Positions 11,701-25,424 of a stretch of DNA of 64,000 nt are shown here, piece by piece (within the stretch, counting starts at the first letter, position 1; each line of letters opens with the position of its first letter). Both the position numbers and the translations under genes were made by a program. The notes beneath the pieces were generated by a model. That model made no database searches. It saw only the letters and a list, made by a program, of their open reading frames with translations, and was not told where the DNA came from. This DNA comes from Elymus sibiricus (Eukaryota > Streptophyta > Magnoliopsida > Poales > Poaceae): NCBI GenBank assembly GCA_039707655.1, contig CM077665.1:293574205-293638204 (forward strand). The letters run 5' to 3'.

Positions 11701-13543
11701 CATGCATCATCCTTGTTGTGCATCATATCATGAATATGTTGTGGTGTTTATCATGTGTTGATTTTTGTTTCCGGATGGCTTCTTCTCGATAGAGTTCCGA
11801 ACGCGTTCGGAGTGTGAGGATTCGTTCGACTACATTGGATCGTCTTCTTCACGGATGCGTTCTTCTTCCAAGCGGGATCTCAGGCAAGATGACCATTTCC
11901 CTGGATACCACTACTATCATTGCCATGCTAGTTGTCTCATTTCTATCACTGTGTCTCGCAACCTACCACCTGTTTGTCAAGCCTCCCAAAATGCCATGAA
12001 AAGCCTCTAACCCTCCACATCCCAGCAAACCATTGTTTGGCTATGTTACTGCTTGCAAAGCCCTTCTTATAGCGTTGCTAGTTGCAGGTGCAATCGTTTC
12101 CATGTGCCAACATGGATATCCTTTTTTGATATATCACAATATTATCGCTATTTAATTTAATGCACATATATACTTGGTAAAAGGTGGAAGGCTTGGCCTT
12201 TTTCGCGGTGTTTTGTTCCACTTTTGCTGCCCAAGTTACTTGTGTACCGGTGTTATGTTCCATATTGAGCGCTCCTAACATGCTCGGGGTTGTTATGGGG
12301 ACCCCCTTGACTTTCGTTTTGGGATAAAAATCTTCTCGCAAGGCCCAACATTGGTACTGCATTTGCATAATAACTAATAAAATGCATAGGGACCCGCCGG
12401 CACCCACGGATAATTAATCAACAACCCAGGCCAGTGCTCCTCATGAGTGTTGGTCCAACACAGAGCAGCTTATTAATGCCGCCCGGGGCAACTCGGTGAT
12501 TGGCGTGGTAACCATCGCTCATCCGTCATGTCCTGAGAATGAGATACGTGGCTCCTATCGGGTTCCTCGACACGTCAGGCGGCCTTGCTGGATTTGTTTT
12601 ACCTTTCTCAAACGTCTTGTGTGCGTGATTTCGAGGACACTTCGGGCTATCTCGAGGTTGATATTTTCCATCGGGATTCCGCAAATACTATGGGTTCTCC
12701 CGCGGTTGTGGAGTTCCAACGCAACTTGTGGTTAGATTGTGATGGATGAGTTGGAGCACCCCTGCAGGGTTAAATCTTTCATGAGAGCCATGCCCGCGGT
12801 TATGTGGCAACTTGGAAATTTGTTTAACATCTGGGCATAGAGAACTTAAAGTAAACTCTAATAAAATACACCAACCGTGTGCGTAACCGTGATCGTCTCT
12901 TCTCATGAGGTCTGCTACGAAAGAGAACACGGTGGGGTTATGTTTGAACGTAAGTAGGTGTTCAAGATCACTTAGTGGTCATTACTAGTTCACGTCCGTT
13001 TTTGCGACGATCACCCCCACTTATTCTTGTAATCATAAGTTAGCCACTCAAATAAATGCTTAGTGCTTGCGGCAGCCTCACCACTTAACCATACCTCACC
13101 CAATAAGCTTTAATAGTCTTGATGCCCATGGAAATGAGATTGCTGAGTCCCTGTGGCTCACAGATTATTACAACAACAGTTGTAGGTACAGGTAATGCGA
13201 TGCTTTGACGTGAGAGCGATGCTTTGACGTGAGTTCTTCTTCTTCTTCATCGATCTAGGATGGGTTCCAGGCTGGCAGCCTGGGATAGCAAGGATGGATG
13301 TCATTTTATCGTTTGGTTTCCTCGATAGTCGGACCTTGCTCTTCTTTATGATGATTGTATATGTTGTTGTATTGATGTGATCTTGATTTAGCTTGTGGCG
13401 AGTGTAAGCCAAGAACATATACTCATCTATTCTTTACATGTACTTGTAATGATATCCATTCTTGCGAAACGACGAGATGCGCTTCTATCCCTGTCGAGGC
13501 CCCCGAGCCAAAATAAGGATACGGTCGCATCTTGGGCGTTACA
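8752..13543 (+). repeat. LARD LTR2 (4792 bp), mosaic of LTR3 and LTR1
   Basis: Its first part (8752-12736) matches LTR3 almost exactly, with about a dozen substitutions seen. From 12753 on it matches LTR1 instead, with two substitutions in 791 bp. The switch lies within the 16 identical bases 12737-12752. The base at 12736 is LTR3-like (A; T in LTR1 at 4723), while that at 12753 is LTR1-like (G; A in LTR3 at 20769). It is the product of recombination between two LTRs, and serves both as 3' LTR of the first unit and as 5' LTR of the second. Confidence 0.9.
11775..12155 (+). pseudogene. LTR-embedded two-hydrophobic-segment frame (LTR2 copy)
   Basis: Same 127-codon frame as in LTR1 (ATG 11775, TAA 12153-12155), with TAG at codon 6 and TGA at codon 75 in the same places. 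The hydrophobic segments read TTTIIAMLVVSFLSLCLATY and ALLIALLVAGAIVS. It is nearly identical to the LTR3 copy because that part of the LTR was recently duplicated, so only the LTR1 comparison is informative. Function unknown. Confidence 0.35.
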
Positions 13544-16500
13544 AGTTGGTATCAGAGCCTGTTCCGACCTTGGAGCCCCCCCCCCCCATTGATTGATCGA
13601 ACTTGGCCTAGTCGAGTCTAGTAAAAACTATTTTGAGTCTAGTTATATATAGGAGAGTAGGATTCTTTTTACTCCTCTTCTATGCTCTGGTGAGGAATCC
13701 TTTCGTAGGAATTTTAATTCTACCCCTCTTCTCACTCAAATTTTTTTTAGGATCACGCGGGTATTCCGGAACCTCTATGATGTCGATGTGACCGGAATTC
13801 TGTTCTTGGTGCCTCCCGTACATATGGATTGGACCCCGGGAGTTGAGCTCCAAGGGGTTCTTGACACATCGTAATCGTTCAGTTTCCTTAGTATCTCAGG
13901 ACACGGATTTTCGAAATTGCTTCAATACTATTCATGGTGCGAAGATTGTCGCGGCACCCAGTACTGGGGAGCGGGATCACATGTACTGACATGTTTAGTA
14001 TCGTTGTGATTACGAGGGTCTGAGGTAGATGAGTTTCCGAGGTCTCTCTGGTTATGTGTTGACGGATGTGATACACTGGTGGGTAGTATTATTGCTAGGA
14101 GTTGAGTGATTTATTCAGTAATTGATCCATGTATCCGTTGGACCAGATTGCATAACCAGAAAGATTTTGGAAGTTCTTAGGTGGGAATTCAAGTAGTTAC
14201 CTAGGATTATCCTTCCAGCAATTCTTAGGTGGGAAGTTCTTAGGTGGGAATACAAATGGGTTATGTATTTGTTTCCGGCTTAATTCGTAAGCCTCATCCT
14301 TTGGTTTTGTTGGAGTATGGTAATTCGAGTTGCTTTGATGTCAAGCGTTGATTTCATATATTTCCTAAGTGTGTTCTCATATTTCTATGGGAGTGTTAAT
14401 CCCTTTTCCTCAATCAAATTGTCATGTCAATCTTATTCCTAACCGGAGTGCTTCTCTTCAAGTGAATTCAATCCTTTTCAATATTAGCAAGATCTATCCT
14501 CTTATTTCTTTTCGAAGTTCGTCTCATCTGTCTAAAGTTGTCTTCATTTTTCCCCACCCTCCCGCCCTTTTCTTCAAAGATTAAATGCTCATTCAATTGT
14601 CTTTCTTTTCATCGATGCTTCTGGTATCTTTTCTTCCATATTGTTTTTGGTGATTCATGTGAAGATGCTCAAGTGCTTAAGTTCATCATTTCCTTGTCTT
14701 CATCTTACTTTCTGTTCCGGTATGTTCAATTCTAGAAGACGTTGTTCATCATATCCTTTTCCTTCATTCAATGCTTTTTTGTGTTGGGAATATTTATCCA
14801 AGCCTCTCTTGCTTATTCATCTCTCTATTCTATCCGGAGTGTTGAAGATCTCTCAGAAGCTCGTGTTTTCATTCAATCCTTTCAAATTATTTTGTGGTTC
14901 TCACCTCATCAAGTTTCTAATTTGTACCGGTGCAATCTCTCTTTCTAATCAATTGTCTAAACGGTGGTTTCAATTGAGTGGGCCCATAATCCACAGGGTT
15001 TCCCCAGGATCTTACCTGGCTCTTCTAATCTTTCTGGAGATGTCCTCAAGTTCTTTTCAATATGTAAGAATGATTTTCATCAGTCATATTCTATGTCCAA
15101 GATCGCTTCGAATTATTTTCATCGTTGGCTCAACCTATCTTTGTTCATTATTCCGGAGTGTCTTAGTAATTTATGATGTTGTTTCTCATCATCATTCTTA
15201 GCGTTGAAGACCGAAGGAGTGTTTCTTTTAAATCTTTGTCCTATCTCATGAAGATTCATGGTTAAAGCTTCATGATATCCTCTCAAATTGTTTTCAATCA
15301 TGAGTAATTCCTCCCATATCTATCTGGAGCATTTCAGAGTTGTTTTCATTCTCGATCCTCCGAAGGCCATCATTCAGAAGATTTCTTCGTTCTCAGCTTT
15401 CAGCTTTCTTTCTCAAATTCTTCTCAATTTTTGTCTCTTCGTTCGTCTCTTAATTATTCTGGTGCCTTGTTGAAGTTTCTATTAGGAAAATCTTGATCTC
15501 TTCATTCTCGTGTATTTCCATTTGTTTCAATTCTTACCGGTGTTTCGTTCAAGTCTTATTCAAGCTTATGAATCTGTCTTCAATCTTTTCAAGAAGAATA
15601 AGTAGTATGCCAAATCCGTTGCTTGTCATTAATTTAACTTGATGAAGGATAAGCATAACATAATTCTTATACTTGTTTCATCAGTTGATTCCAATCCTTC
15701 TTCCGGCGTGGTTCATGATATCAATTCTTGGCTCTAAGTTGTTCATATTTTTTTTCCAGGGTTCAAAGTTTTATCAATTATCTCGTCCTCAAGATCTATC
15801 TAAATCTTTGCAAGATCGTAATCTTATTCTTTTCAACCTTCATTTCTTTTTATCATTCTTGTGTATACGAAAGTTCTTCATAGTAATTCGTCAAGAATTT
15901 AATTCATTCTCGAAGTATTCTTCAAGATTCTTTTTGGAGGACCTCAAGTATTCTTTGTCTTGCATTTCAAGTGCAATTATTTCTCTCTATCTTTGAGATG
16001 GTATTATAGCATTATTGATTCATGAGGAGTCTCGAAGAGAAGTTATCAAGAATGAGATAATTAAACCCATCATCTTCTTCACTGGAGTTATCTCGGATCG
16101 GATTTCGCCTAAAGCGTTTCCTAAGGATTGTTGCTATCGTGGTGCTTACCAATGATCCAAGTTCTCAATGTATCCTCTTGGTGTAAAAAGTTTTGCATAT
16201 CTTGTTGTTCCCAACCAATCAATTGTTTCCGTTAGTGGTGGGTTTTCACCTCATAATTTTGAGATGGTTTCCATAAGCCCACAACAAGCTTTTCTTTTCG
16301 TTGTTGATTCTCCAACAACTCCGTTCAATCTCTTCTTGTTAGGATGCTTTTCAAGCTCAATAGGGGTAGAATATGTCATTTTCTTCCCCATTCTTTCTCT
16401 CCAATGATCTAGCTTCATTCTTTTGTTCCGGAGGCATTGTCATGTTGCTCTATTCATCCCATCATCTCGTTTTATCGAAATCATGTTCTTTCCTTGCTTA

Positions 16501-16766
16501 TCTCATTAAACCGGAGTGTTATGTCCTCTCTCAAGATCTTTCTATGTTATCAAGTTTCTCTTCTATTTCTACGAAAGTGCTGCCCAAATTTCTTGTGAAT
16601 TCTTGCTGTGCCTCGTGCCATTCTTCATCTCTTTGCAACCTTCAAGGATCGTTGGTTCCACTCGTATGTCAAATAAGCAACTAAGTTTTACCTTTTCCTT
16701 TCCTCTTTCTCTTCCCCTTCTCATTTTAAGATCTCAGGTCGAGATCTCTTGTAAGTGGAGGAGAGT
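13544..16766 (+). mobile_element. LARD interior domain, copy 2 (non-coding)
   Basis: The 3223 bp are nearly identical to interior 1. Visible differences include a longer C-run near 13577, ccagag to ccggag near 15153, cgacc to caacc near 15836, gattt to gcttt near 16289 and gtgatg to gtcatg near 16441. It has the same PBS (13547-13559) and polypurine tract. No protein domain is seen. It is the second copy made by the unequal crossover, not an independent insertion. Confidence 0.8.
13547..13559 (+). other. Primer-binding site, LARD interior 2
   Basis: TGGTATCAGAGCC, identical to 5534-5546 and placed 3 bases after the end of LTR2; complementary to initiator-methionine tRNA. Confidence 0.9.
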
Positions 16767-19700
16767 TGTAACAGCCCGAGACCGACGCTCTAGAAGATTC
16801 CCCTTTTATTCCGTTGTCATCGTGTGATTCATTTGGTTGTCACATTCATCATCACATCATTCGCATCATTCGCATTGCAATGGCACTCAGTTACCGTCAT
16901 TTTTCAAACTTGCATCCATTAGTAGTTCCCGGTTTTCCCCGTTGACCATTTCGAGACCAACCACACACGCACGCACCTACGGCATCATCGAGTTATTGTT
17001 TTTAAAAGTGCATATAAAATATTCTTGGATCGGGTCGAAAGTTGGCATGCGGTCTTGTTTTATTATAGGTAGACCGCCTGCCAAATTTTGTCGCAATCGG
17101 AGGTCGTTTGATACCCGAACGGTCGACCATAGCGGCACCGTCATCGGTTTATTATCAGACGTTTCTCGGTGTTTTAAAACGCGTGTCACGGGCCACAAAC
17201 CTCCTTCTCATCCCACCTAGCCCATCTACACAGCCCAACAACCCACACTAACCCTCCACATTGATCCGGTCGTTCGATGGCAATCGCACAGTGGAAAAAC
17301 GCCAAAGAAACCTAACCTAGCCCCCCTCCCATAAAAGGAAGGGCTCCCCTTCCAAATCTGGCTAAACCTACCCCCAACCCACAGCCGCAGCCCCCCACCT
17401 CACAGCCACTGCCACTCCATCCTTTTCCGTGCCAAGCCAGCCGCTGGCCGCCCCTTGTCGCGCCAGATTCCCCCGCGCCGCCGCCTCCCAGCCTATCCCA
17501 CACCGCCACGTCACCGTGCGACCCACCAGCCACCGCAGGGGCCCGCCCGAGCCCGCGTCCGGCCTACCGCGAGCCGAACCGGGCCCGAGCGCCCGCACCG
17601 CGCCGCCGCCTAGCGCCCGAGGCGCCTGAGCTCTGCAGCTCCTCCTGCGCGCCCGCGAGGCCCCGCGCCGCCCGCTGCTTGCCGACATCGCTCGCCGGGC
17701 CCTCGCCGGACCGCCGCCGCCGGACCTCGCCGTCCGTGCCATGCCCCGCCGTTGCCCGAGCCGTGCCGCCATGAAACCTCCTCGTGTCGCCGCCCGCAGC
17801 TCCACGGGAGCCCCGACTCCCTGAGCTTGCCTCCAACCTCGCCGTCGATCGTCCTCCGGCCCAGATCTGGTGGGATCTGGCCGGATCTTGTGCGCCCTGC
17901 CTCGCCTCCTGGCCCTCCCCGTCGCCAGGCCTCCTCGCCTCTGCCTCGTATAGAGGTCGGGGAGGACCTCCTCCCCCTCCCGCGTGGGCCCTGCGGCCCA
18001 GCCTCCCGTGGGCCACCGTTCGGCCGAGCCGGCCTTTCGGCCCAATGTGAGCTCCCCCAACCCAGCCCCAGTTTTAGCGTTTTTTTCACTAAGTCTTTTC
18101 GACTGAAAAATCAGCACATAAGCATTTTCAAACATGCATATCTTTTAACATGTTGATCTGATGGGAACGTGTATTATATGAAAAATGATCTACATGATCT
18201 GTACTTCATCATGGTGGTATTTGCATGCATATTACTTGCTGTAATCTTTGTTGCAAAAGTGCATTTCATCGTAAATTACAAGTTACGAATCTGTTTACGA
18301 TAAGTTCCATTTTGCGAGCATCATATTAAATAATCCATCCATGTTTTGGACTTGTGGAAAAGGAGTGGTTGTAGTGTGTAATGTCTACTTGATAATTGTA
18401 TGATTTCCATGCCATGAATCTCATGCCTAGCTATAGTTCTCATCTTGTGCACATGCTATAAGAAAAAAAAACTGCTGTTTTCAAGGTCCAAAATAATTCT
18501 ATTTCTGAAACTGTTATTTTGTTGCCATGTTGCCATGTGATTTACTAGTGCTCTAGGACTCTTTTGTTGTTGCCCCAATGGACTCTTTTGGTAAGCATGT
18601 CATTGACTACCAGGTTGTGTCATTTGTTTCCATGTATAGGATTTGCATCAGAGTTATATCTGTTGTCCAACATGCCAATCTGTTAAAAAAGCTGCTGCTC
18701 ATGTCTAGCCTAATTTTCACCAAGTCTGAGAATCAGATTTCTTCATAATGCCATGTTGTGTTGATGCTAGACATGATTTTATGCATAATTAGACCTTGCC
18801 ACCATGGAATGATTTGTAGTGCATCATGTCCTCTACCATGCTGTAGATTTTCATGCCATGATATGACCTATAGCATATAGTTTTACTGCTGCCAATATGC
18901 CTTCGTGACAAAACTGCTCTATCTAAAAACTGTTATTTTCACCAAGTCCTAATAGGCTATATTTCGTTGTCATGTTGTGAGCTTACTACCATGTGATCCA
19001 TGACTCTTTTGAGTATGATATTTGAAGATGAAATGACGTGTGTGTTATATGCTACTGCCCCATGCTTAGTTTGCGCATTTTAGAATCTTATAGCTTGTTG
19101 TTTTCATGTGTGCAATATGCTATGTTGCTGAATTGGGCAGATTTTAAATAAAACTTGTGTTGCTTGCTATTGTTGAAATGTTGCTCCGTTTTGAACATGT
19201 TCCACATGAAACTTGCTTAGTATTTCATGTAGTTTCATAATATCTTGTTGCATCCATGATTTAACATGTTTGTGGTTGTTGTTTGCATGCATTTTGCATT
19301 CATGGCATATGCATCTTGTGTTTGTCATATCTTTTAGACCGTAGCTCCGTTTCAAACGTTCTATATATGTAAATCGCCTAGAATGACGAGTAGAATATCA
19401 TTGTGCACTTTATTTCCCTGTTTAATAAATATAAAACAAGGTTAGTTCAGATCTGGGCCAAACTTATAATTTGCATATGGGGTCATTTCGGAAATGTTAT
19501 ATGTTGTTTCCGGCCTCATTTAAACTTGCCTAGATGTGTAGTTTACTTATGCTTCACCTCCTGCCATGTTTAACAACATTTAAACTTGTTGTGTAAATAA
19601 ACGAGAGTGAAATAAATGATTCGAATGTGGAGTTTCGTCCATATGCAACTCGTTGCATATTGAGCTTCACTTAAGGTGTAGGAGTTGATTGTTGTGCTTT

Positions 19701-21362
19701 GCCATGTCCTGCATGACATGCATCATCCTTGTTGTGCATCATATCATGAATATGTTGTGGTGTTTATCATGTGTTGATTTTTGTTTCCGGATGGCTTCTT
19801 CTCGATAGAGTTCCGAACGCGTTCGGAGTGTGAGGATTCGTTCGACTACATTGGATCGTCTTCTTCACGGATGCGTTCTTCTTCCAAGCGGGATCTCAGG
19901 CAAGATGACCATTTCCCTGGATACCACTACTATCATTGCCATGCTAGTTGTCTCATTTCTATCACTGTGTCTCGCAACCTACCACCTGTTTGTCAAGCCT
20001 CCCAAAATGCCATGAAAAGCCTCTAACCCTCCACATCCCAGCAAACCATTGTTTGGCTATGTTACTGCTTGCAAAGCCCTTCTTATAGCGTTGCTAGTTG
20101 CAGGTGCAATCGTTTCCATGTGCCAACATGGATATCCTTTTTTGATATATCACAATATTATCGCTATTTAATTTAATGCACATATATACTTGGTAAAAGG
20201 TGGAAGGCTTGGCCTTTTTCGCGGTGTTTTGTTCCACTTTTGCCGCCCAAGTTACTTGTGTACCGGTGTTATGTTCCATATTGAGCGCTCCTAACATGCT
20301 CGGGGTTGTTATGGGGACCCCCTTGACTTTCGTTTTGGGATAAAACTCTTCTCGCAAGGCCCAACATTGGTACTACATTTGCATAATAACTAATAAAATG
20401 CATAGGGACCCGCCGGCACCCACGGATAATTAATCAACAACCCAGGCCAGTGCTCCTCATGAGTGTTGGTCCAACACAGAGCAGCTTATTAATGCCGCCC
20501 GGGGCAACTCGGTGATTGGCGTGGTAACCATCGCTCATCCGTCATGTCCTGAGAATGAGATACGTGGCTCCTATCGGGTTCCTCGACACGTCGGGCGGCC
20601 TTGCTGGATTTGTTTTACCTTTCTCAAACGTCTTGTGTGCGTGATTTCGAGGACACTTCGGGCTATCTCGAGGTTGATATTTTCCATCGGGATTCCGCAA
20701 ATACTATGGGTTCTCCCGCGGTTGTGGAGTTCCAACGCAACTTGTGGTTAGATTGTGATGGATGAGTTAGAGCGCCCCTGCAGGGTTAAATCTTTCATGA
20801 GAGCCGTGCCCGCGGTTATGTGGCAACTTGGAAATTTGTTTAACATCCGGTCATAGAGAACTTGAAGTAAACTCTAATAAAATACACCAACTGTGTGCAT
20901 AACCGTGACCGTCTTGTGAGGTCTGCTTCGAAAGAGAACACGGTGGGGTTATGTTTGAACGTAAGTAGGTGTTCAGGATCACTTAGTGGTCATTACTAGT
21001 TCACGTCCGTTTTTGCGACGATCACCCCCACTTATTCTTGTACTTGTAATTTAGCCACTCAAATAAATGCTTAGTGCTTGCTGCAGCCTCACCACTTAAC
21101 CATACCTCACCCATTAAGCTTTAATAGTCTTGATACCCTTGGAAATGAGATTGCTAATCCCTGTGGCTCACAGATTACTACAACAACAGTTGCAGGTACA
21201 GGTAATGCGATGCTTTGACGTGAGAGCGATGCTTTGTTTGATTTGGAGTTCTTCTTCTTCATCATCGATCTAGGATGGGTTCCAGGGCGGCAGCCTGGTT
21301 TAGCAAGGATGGATGTCATTTTATCGTTTGGTTTCGTCCGTAGTCGGACCCTGCTCTTCTGT
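16767..21362 (+). repeat. LARD LTR3, 5' part (broken by solo LTR)
   Basis: It begins TGTAACAGCCCG right after the polypurine tract and runs to the TCTGT target site at 21358-21362. With its continuation at 25425-25620 the length is 4792 bp, the same as LTR2, which supports simple interruption. Up to 20768 it matches LTR2. From 20769 on it is clearly more diverged: gagcgc for gagcac, a longer gctttgtttgatttgg segment near 21231, and the ctgctcttctg junction. Confidence 0.88.
19791..20171 (+). pseudogene. LTR-embedded two-hydrophobic-segment frame (LTR3 copy)
   Basis: Third copy of the 127-codon frame (ATG 19791, TAA 20169-20171), again with the two shared in-frame stops. It is practically identical to the LTR2 copy. 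Function unknown. Confidence 0.33.
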
Positions 21363-24300
21363 TGTAACAGCCCGGAACTGACGCTCTAGAAGATTCCCCT
21401 TTTATTTCCATTCTCGTCGTCTGATTCGGTTGTTTGTCGCATTCATCATCGCATCATTCGCATCATCCGCATTGCATCGGCACTCCGTTGCCGTCATTTT
21501 TCAAAAGTTACATCCGTTCGTAGTCGCCGGTTCTCTCCGTTCTTGTCGTTGACCGTTTTGAGTCCAAGCACACACACGCGCGCCCGCGACATCGTTTAAA
21601 AAAATGTTTTTAAAAGCGCGTGAGAAATATTCTCGGATTGGTTTGAAAGTTGGCGTGCGGTCTTGTTTTATTGTAGGTAGACCGCCTGCCAAATTTCGTC
21701 GCAATCAGAGGTCGTTTCATACCCGAACGGTCGACCGTAGCGGCTCCGTCTTCGGTTTATTTATCGGACGTTTTCGCGGTTTGAAAAACTTCGTTGCAGG
21801 GCCGCAAACCTCCCTCTCATCCCCACGTAGCCCACTCTACACAGCCCACTAGCCCAGCTAGCCCCCCCTCCGCTTCCGAACCGTCCGATCGAGATCGAAC
21901 GGTGCGAAAACGGGTGGAACCCCTATCCCTAGTTCCCCTGTTATAAAAGGCAGCTCCTCCCCTAGCCAAATCTAGAAACCTAACCCTAGACCAACTCCCT
22001 AATTTTCCTCACCCCCGCCGCCACTCTGTCCCTCGGGATCCTGCTCTCCCTCGATCCCGCAGCCTCCAACCAACTCTCTTCAAATCCACCAGCCACTCAG
22101 ATCCAGCCAACCTCCTCTTGACCCTCGGATCTTTGATCCAACGACCGCTGGACAGCCATCTGTCCCACCACCTCCCGTTCCTCTCGTTCCCGAGAGTGAG
22201 GAGCTCGTGAGCTCCCCGATCCAGTGCCCGATCCTCGCCTCCTCGCGCCTCCCTGCATCGCCGGCGACCAGGACCATAAGGTCGTACCACAAGCCCTCTC
22301 CTACCTCCCTTGTCTCGCTTCTCTCTCAACTCTCCGTCTCTCATCGCTCCCTATTTCTTCCTCCCGCAGGAGCAGCACGCCATGGAAGGCATGGGAGGAT
22401 GCCTCAACGCCGGGAAGCACCACTAGCCGCCAGATCGACCGCTGCCGTTGCCCGGATCCGAACCCCGACGACCAGATCCATCCATCCCCGACGCTCGCGA
22501 TCCATCCCCGCCATCTTCGCTGGCCATGCCCTGCCGGACCTCCCTCGCCTGGAACCACCGTTGACTGCGCTGTCTGCTTCCTCTGGAACGAGCAGGAACC
22601 GCTCGGTCAACGAGCGCCTCGCCAGCCCCTACAGAGCGCGTGGCTAGCTTAGGCCAGCCGCAGCCAGCGCCAAGGCCCAACCGGCGCGCCTCCTTCAGCC
22701 CAACGCCTTGGATCTGTCGGCCCACGAGGCCCAGCACGAGGTGAGCGCCCAGCCGCCCAAACTCTCGCCCATGAGCGCTGTATAGTTTGTGTCGCCCTCT
22801 GTTAATCTATTGGGCTAGCCAGACTCGGCCCATGACCTGTTTTTTTTCAGCTCTACGATTTTGTCAATTAACCTGTGAATTATCTATTTACAGAAAAAAC
22901 CTCGAACTTCATGCATATAATAACTCACGAACCGTGTATCCGATCAAAATACTTTATATATGTAAAATGGGTAGAATTTCATGTAGATTCATAATATCCA
23001 ACTCTAACATGTGTTTAAAGTGTTTAAACATGCTGTTTGCATTAAATTTGCATAAATGCCATGTTTAAACGGTTTAGAGAATCTCATGGCACACTTTATG
23101 TTGCTGTTTAACCAATATAAAATATGCTTAGTACAGATCTGGACCAAATGCATAATTAACATGTGTGGTCATTTTGGAAATGCTATATGTTGCTTCTGGC
23201 CTCATTTAAAATGCCTAGATGATGTAGTTGTTTATGCTTCACCTCTTGCCATGATAAACAACATTTAAAATGATTGTTTAGCTAAACAACATTAACCGCA
23301 TTCATCTTTATATGGAGAGTTATTATTTGTTATATGTATGTTCTCCTTCTCCATTTAAAATTGCTTAATTCCATCTTCACCTTATGCCATGACTGCCCAT
23401 GTTAAACAACATTTGATATTGATAAGTACCTAAACGAGAGTGGACTAAATAATTTGAATGTGGAGTTTCGTCAATATGCAACTCTTTGCATATTGAACTT
23501 CACTTAATTTGTAGGTTTCATTGTTGCATCTTGCCATGCCATGCCTATTTACAACCGGACATGCATCATATTGTTTGTGCATCATACCATGCATATATTG
23601 TGGTGTTTATCATGTGTTGATTGTTGTTTCCGGATTGCTTCTTCTCGATAGAGTTTCGAAAGCGTTCGGAGTGTGAGGATTCGTTCGACTACGTTGGCTC
23701 GTATTCTTCACGGATTCGTTCTTCTATGAAGCAGGATCTCAGGCAAGATCATCATTTCCGTGGATACCACTACTATCATTGTCATGCTAGATGTCTCGTT
23801 TCTATTGCTTGTCTCGCTACCTACCACTTGTATGTCAAGCCTCCCTAATTGCCATGAAAAGCCTCTAACCCCTCCACATCCCAGCAAACCATTGTTTGGC
23901 TATGTTACCGCTTGCTCTGCCCTTCTTATAGGGTTGCTAGTTGCAGGTGCAAGTTGTTCCATGTGTCAACATGGATATCCTTTTGTTATATCACAATATT
24001 ATTGCTATTAAATTTAATGCACATATATACTTCGTAAAGGGTGGAAGGCTTGGCCTTTTGCTCGGTGTTTTGTTCCACTCTTGCCGCCCTAGTTACTTGT
24101 GAACCGGTGTTATGTTCCATATTGAGTGCTAACATGCTCGGGGTTGTTATGGGGACCCCCTTGATTTTCGTTTTAGGATAAAACTTGTCTGGCAAGGCCC
24201 AACTTTGGTACTACATTTGCCCAACATAATAACTCTAATAAATTAATTTGACGCATAGGGAGTTAGCGCTACCCGAGGTTTGTTATTCAACATAATACAG

Positions 24301-25419
24301 GCGGGCCAGTTCTGATGGTGCTGGTCCAAAACAGAGCACTATGCGGGGCCACCCCGGGGTAACTCGGGTGATTTCTATCAGGCCACTGTACGCGTCGCTT
24401 ATCCGCCGTGTCCTGAGAACGAGATACGCGGCTCCTATCGGGATCATCGACATGTCGGGAGGCCTTGCTGGATTTGTTTTACCTTTCTCAAACGTCTTGT
24501 GCGCAGGATTTCGACGACACTTCGGGCTATCTCGAAGTTGAGATTTTCCATCGGGATTCCGCTAATACTATGGGTGATTCCGTGGTTGAGGAATTCCAGC
24601 GCGGCGTGTGGTTAGTTTGTGATGGATGAGTTGGAGCACCCCTACAGGGTTAAATCTTTTGGAAAGCCGTGCCCGCGGTTACGTGCCACCTTGGAAACTT
24701 TGTTTAACACCCGGCATAGCAAACTTGAAGTAAACTCAAATAAAATACACCAACCGTGTGAGTAACCGTGATTGTCTCTTCTCGTGATTTCTGAACCGAG
24801 AGAGAACACGGTGGGGTTATGTTTGTTCGTAAGTAGGTGTTCAAGATCTATTAGAGATCATTACTAGTTCACATCCGTTTATGCGATGATCATCCCCCTT
24901 TATTCTTGTACTCGTAAGTTAGCCACTCAAATAAATGCTTAGTGCTTGCTGTAGCCTCACCACTTAACCATATCTCACCCACTAAGCTTTAATAGTCTTG
25001 ATACCCTTGGAAATGAGATTGCTGAGTCCCTGTGGCTCACAGATTACTACAACAACAGTTGCAGGTGCAGGTAATGCGATGATTTGACATGAGCGTGGTG
25101 CTTGTTTGATTTGGAATTCTTCTTCTTCTTCTTCATCGATCATAGGATGCGTTCCAGGCGGCAGCCTAGGATAGCAAGGATGGATGCCATTTTTTTGTCC
25201 GTAGTCGGACCCTGCTCTTGTGTATGATGTTTGGATATATTGTTGTATTCATGTGATATTGATGTAGCTTGTGGCGAGTGTAATCCAATTCCATATACTC
25301 ATCTGTTCTTTACATGTACTTGTAATGATATCCATTGTTGTGAAACGACGAGATGTGCTTCTATCCCTGTCGAGGCCCTCAAGCGAAAATACGGATAGGA
25401 TCGCATCTTGGGCGTTACA
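21363..25419 (+). mobile_element. Solo LTR of a related LARD subfamily
   Basis: This 4057-bp LTR begins TGTAACAGCCCGGAACTG and ends GGGCGTTACA. It is flanked by the 5-bp duplication TCTGT (21358-21362 and 25420-25424). It has no PBS, interior or second LTR, so it is a solo LTR left by intra-element recombination. It is alignable with the LARD LTRs, for instance in the tgctcggggttgttatgggg block, but is shorter and well diverged. It has a TATAAAAG box candidate near 21941 and a different GC-rich leader. The two-segment frame is present but frameshifted (about 23634-24012). It interrupts LTR3 about 200 bp before its end. Confidence 0.9.
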
Positions 25420-25424
25420 TCTGT

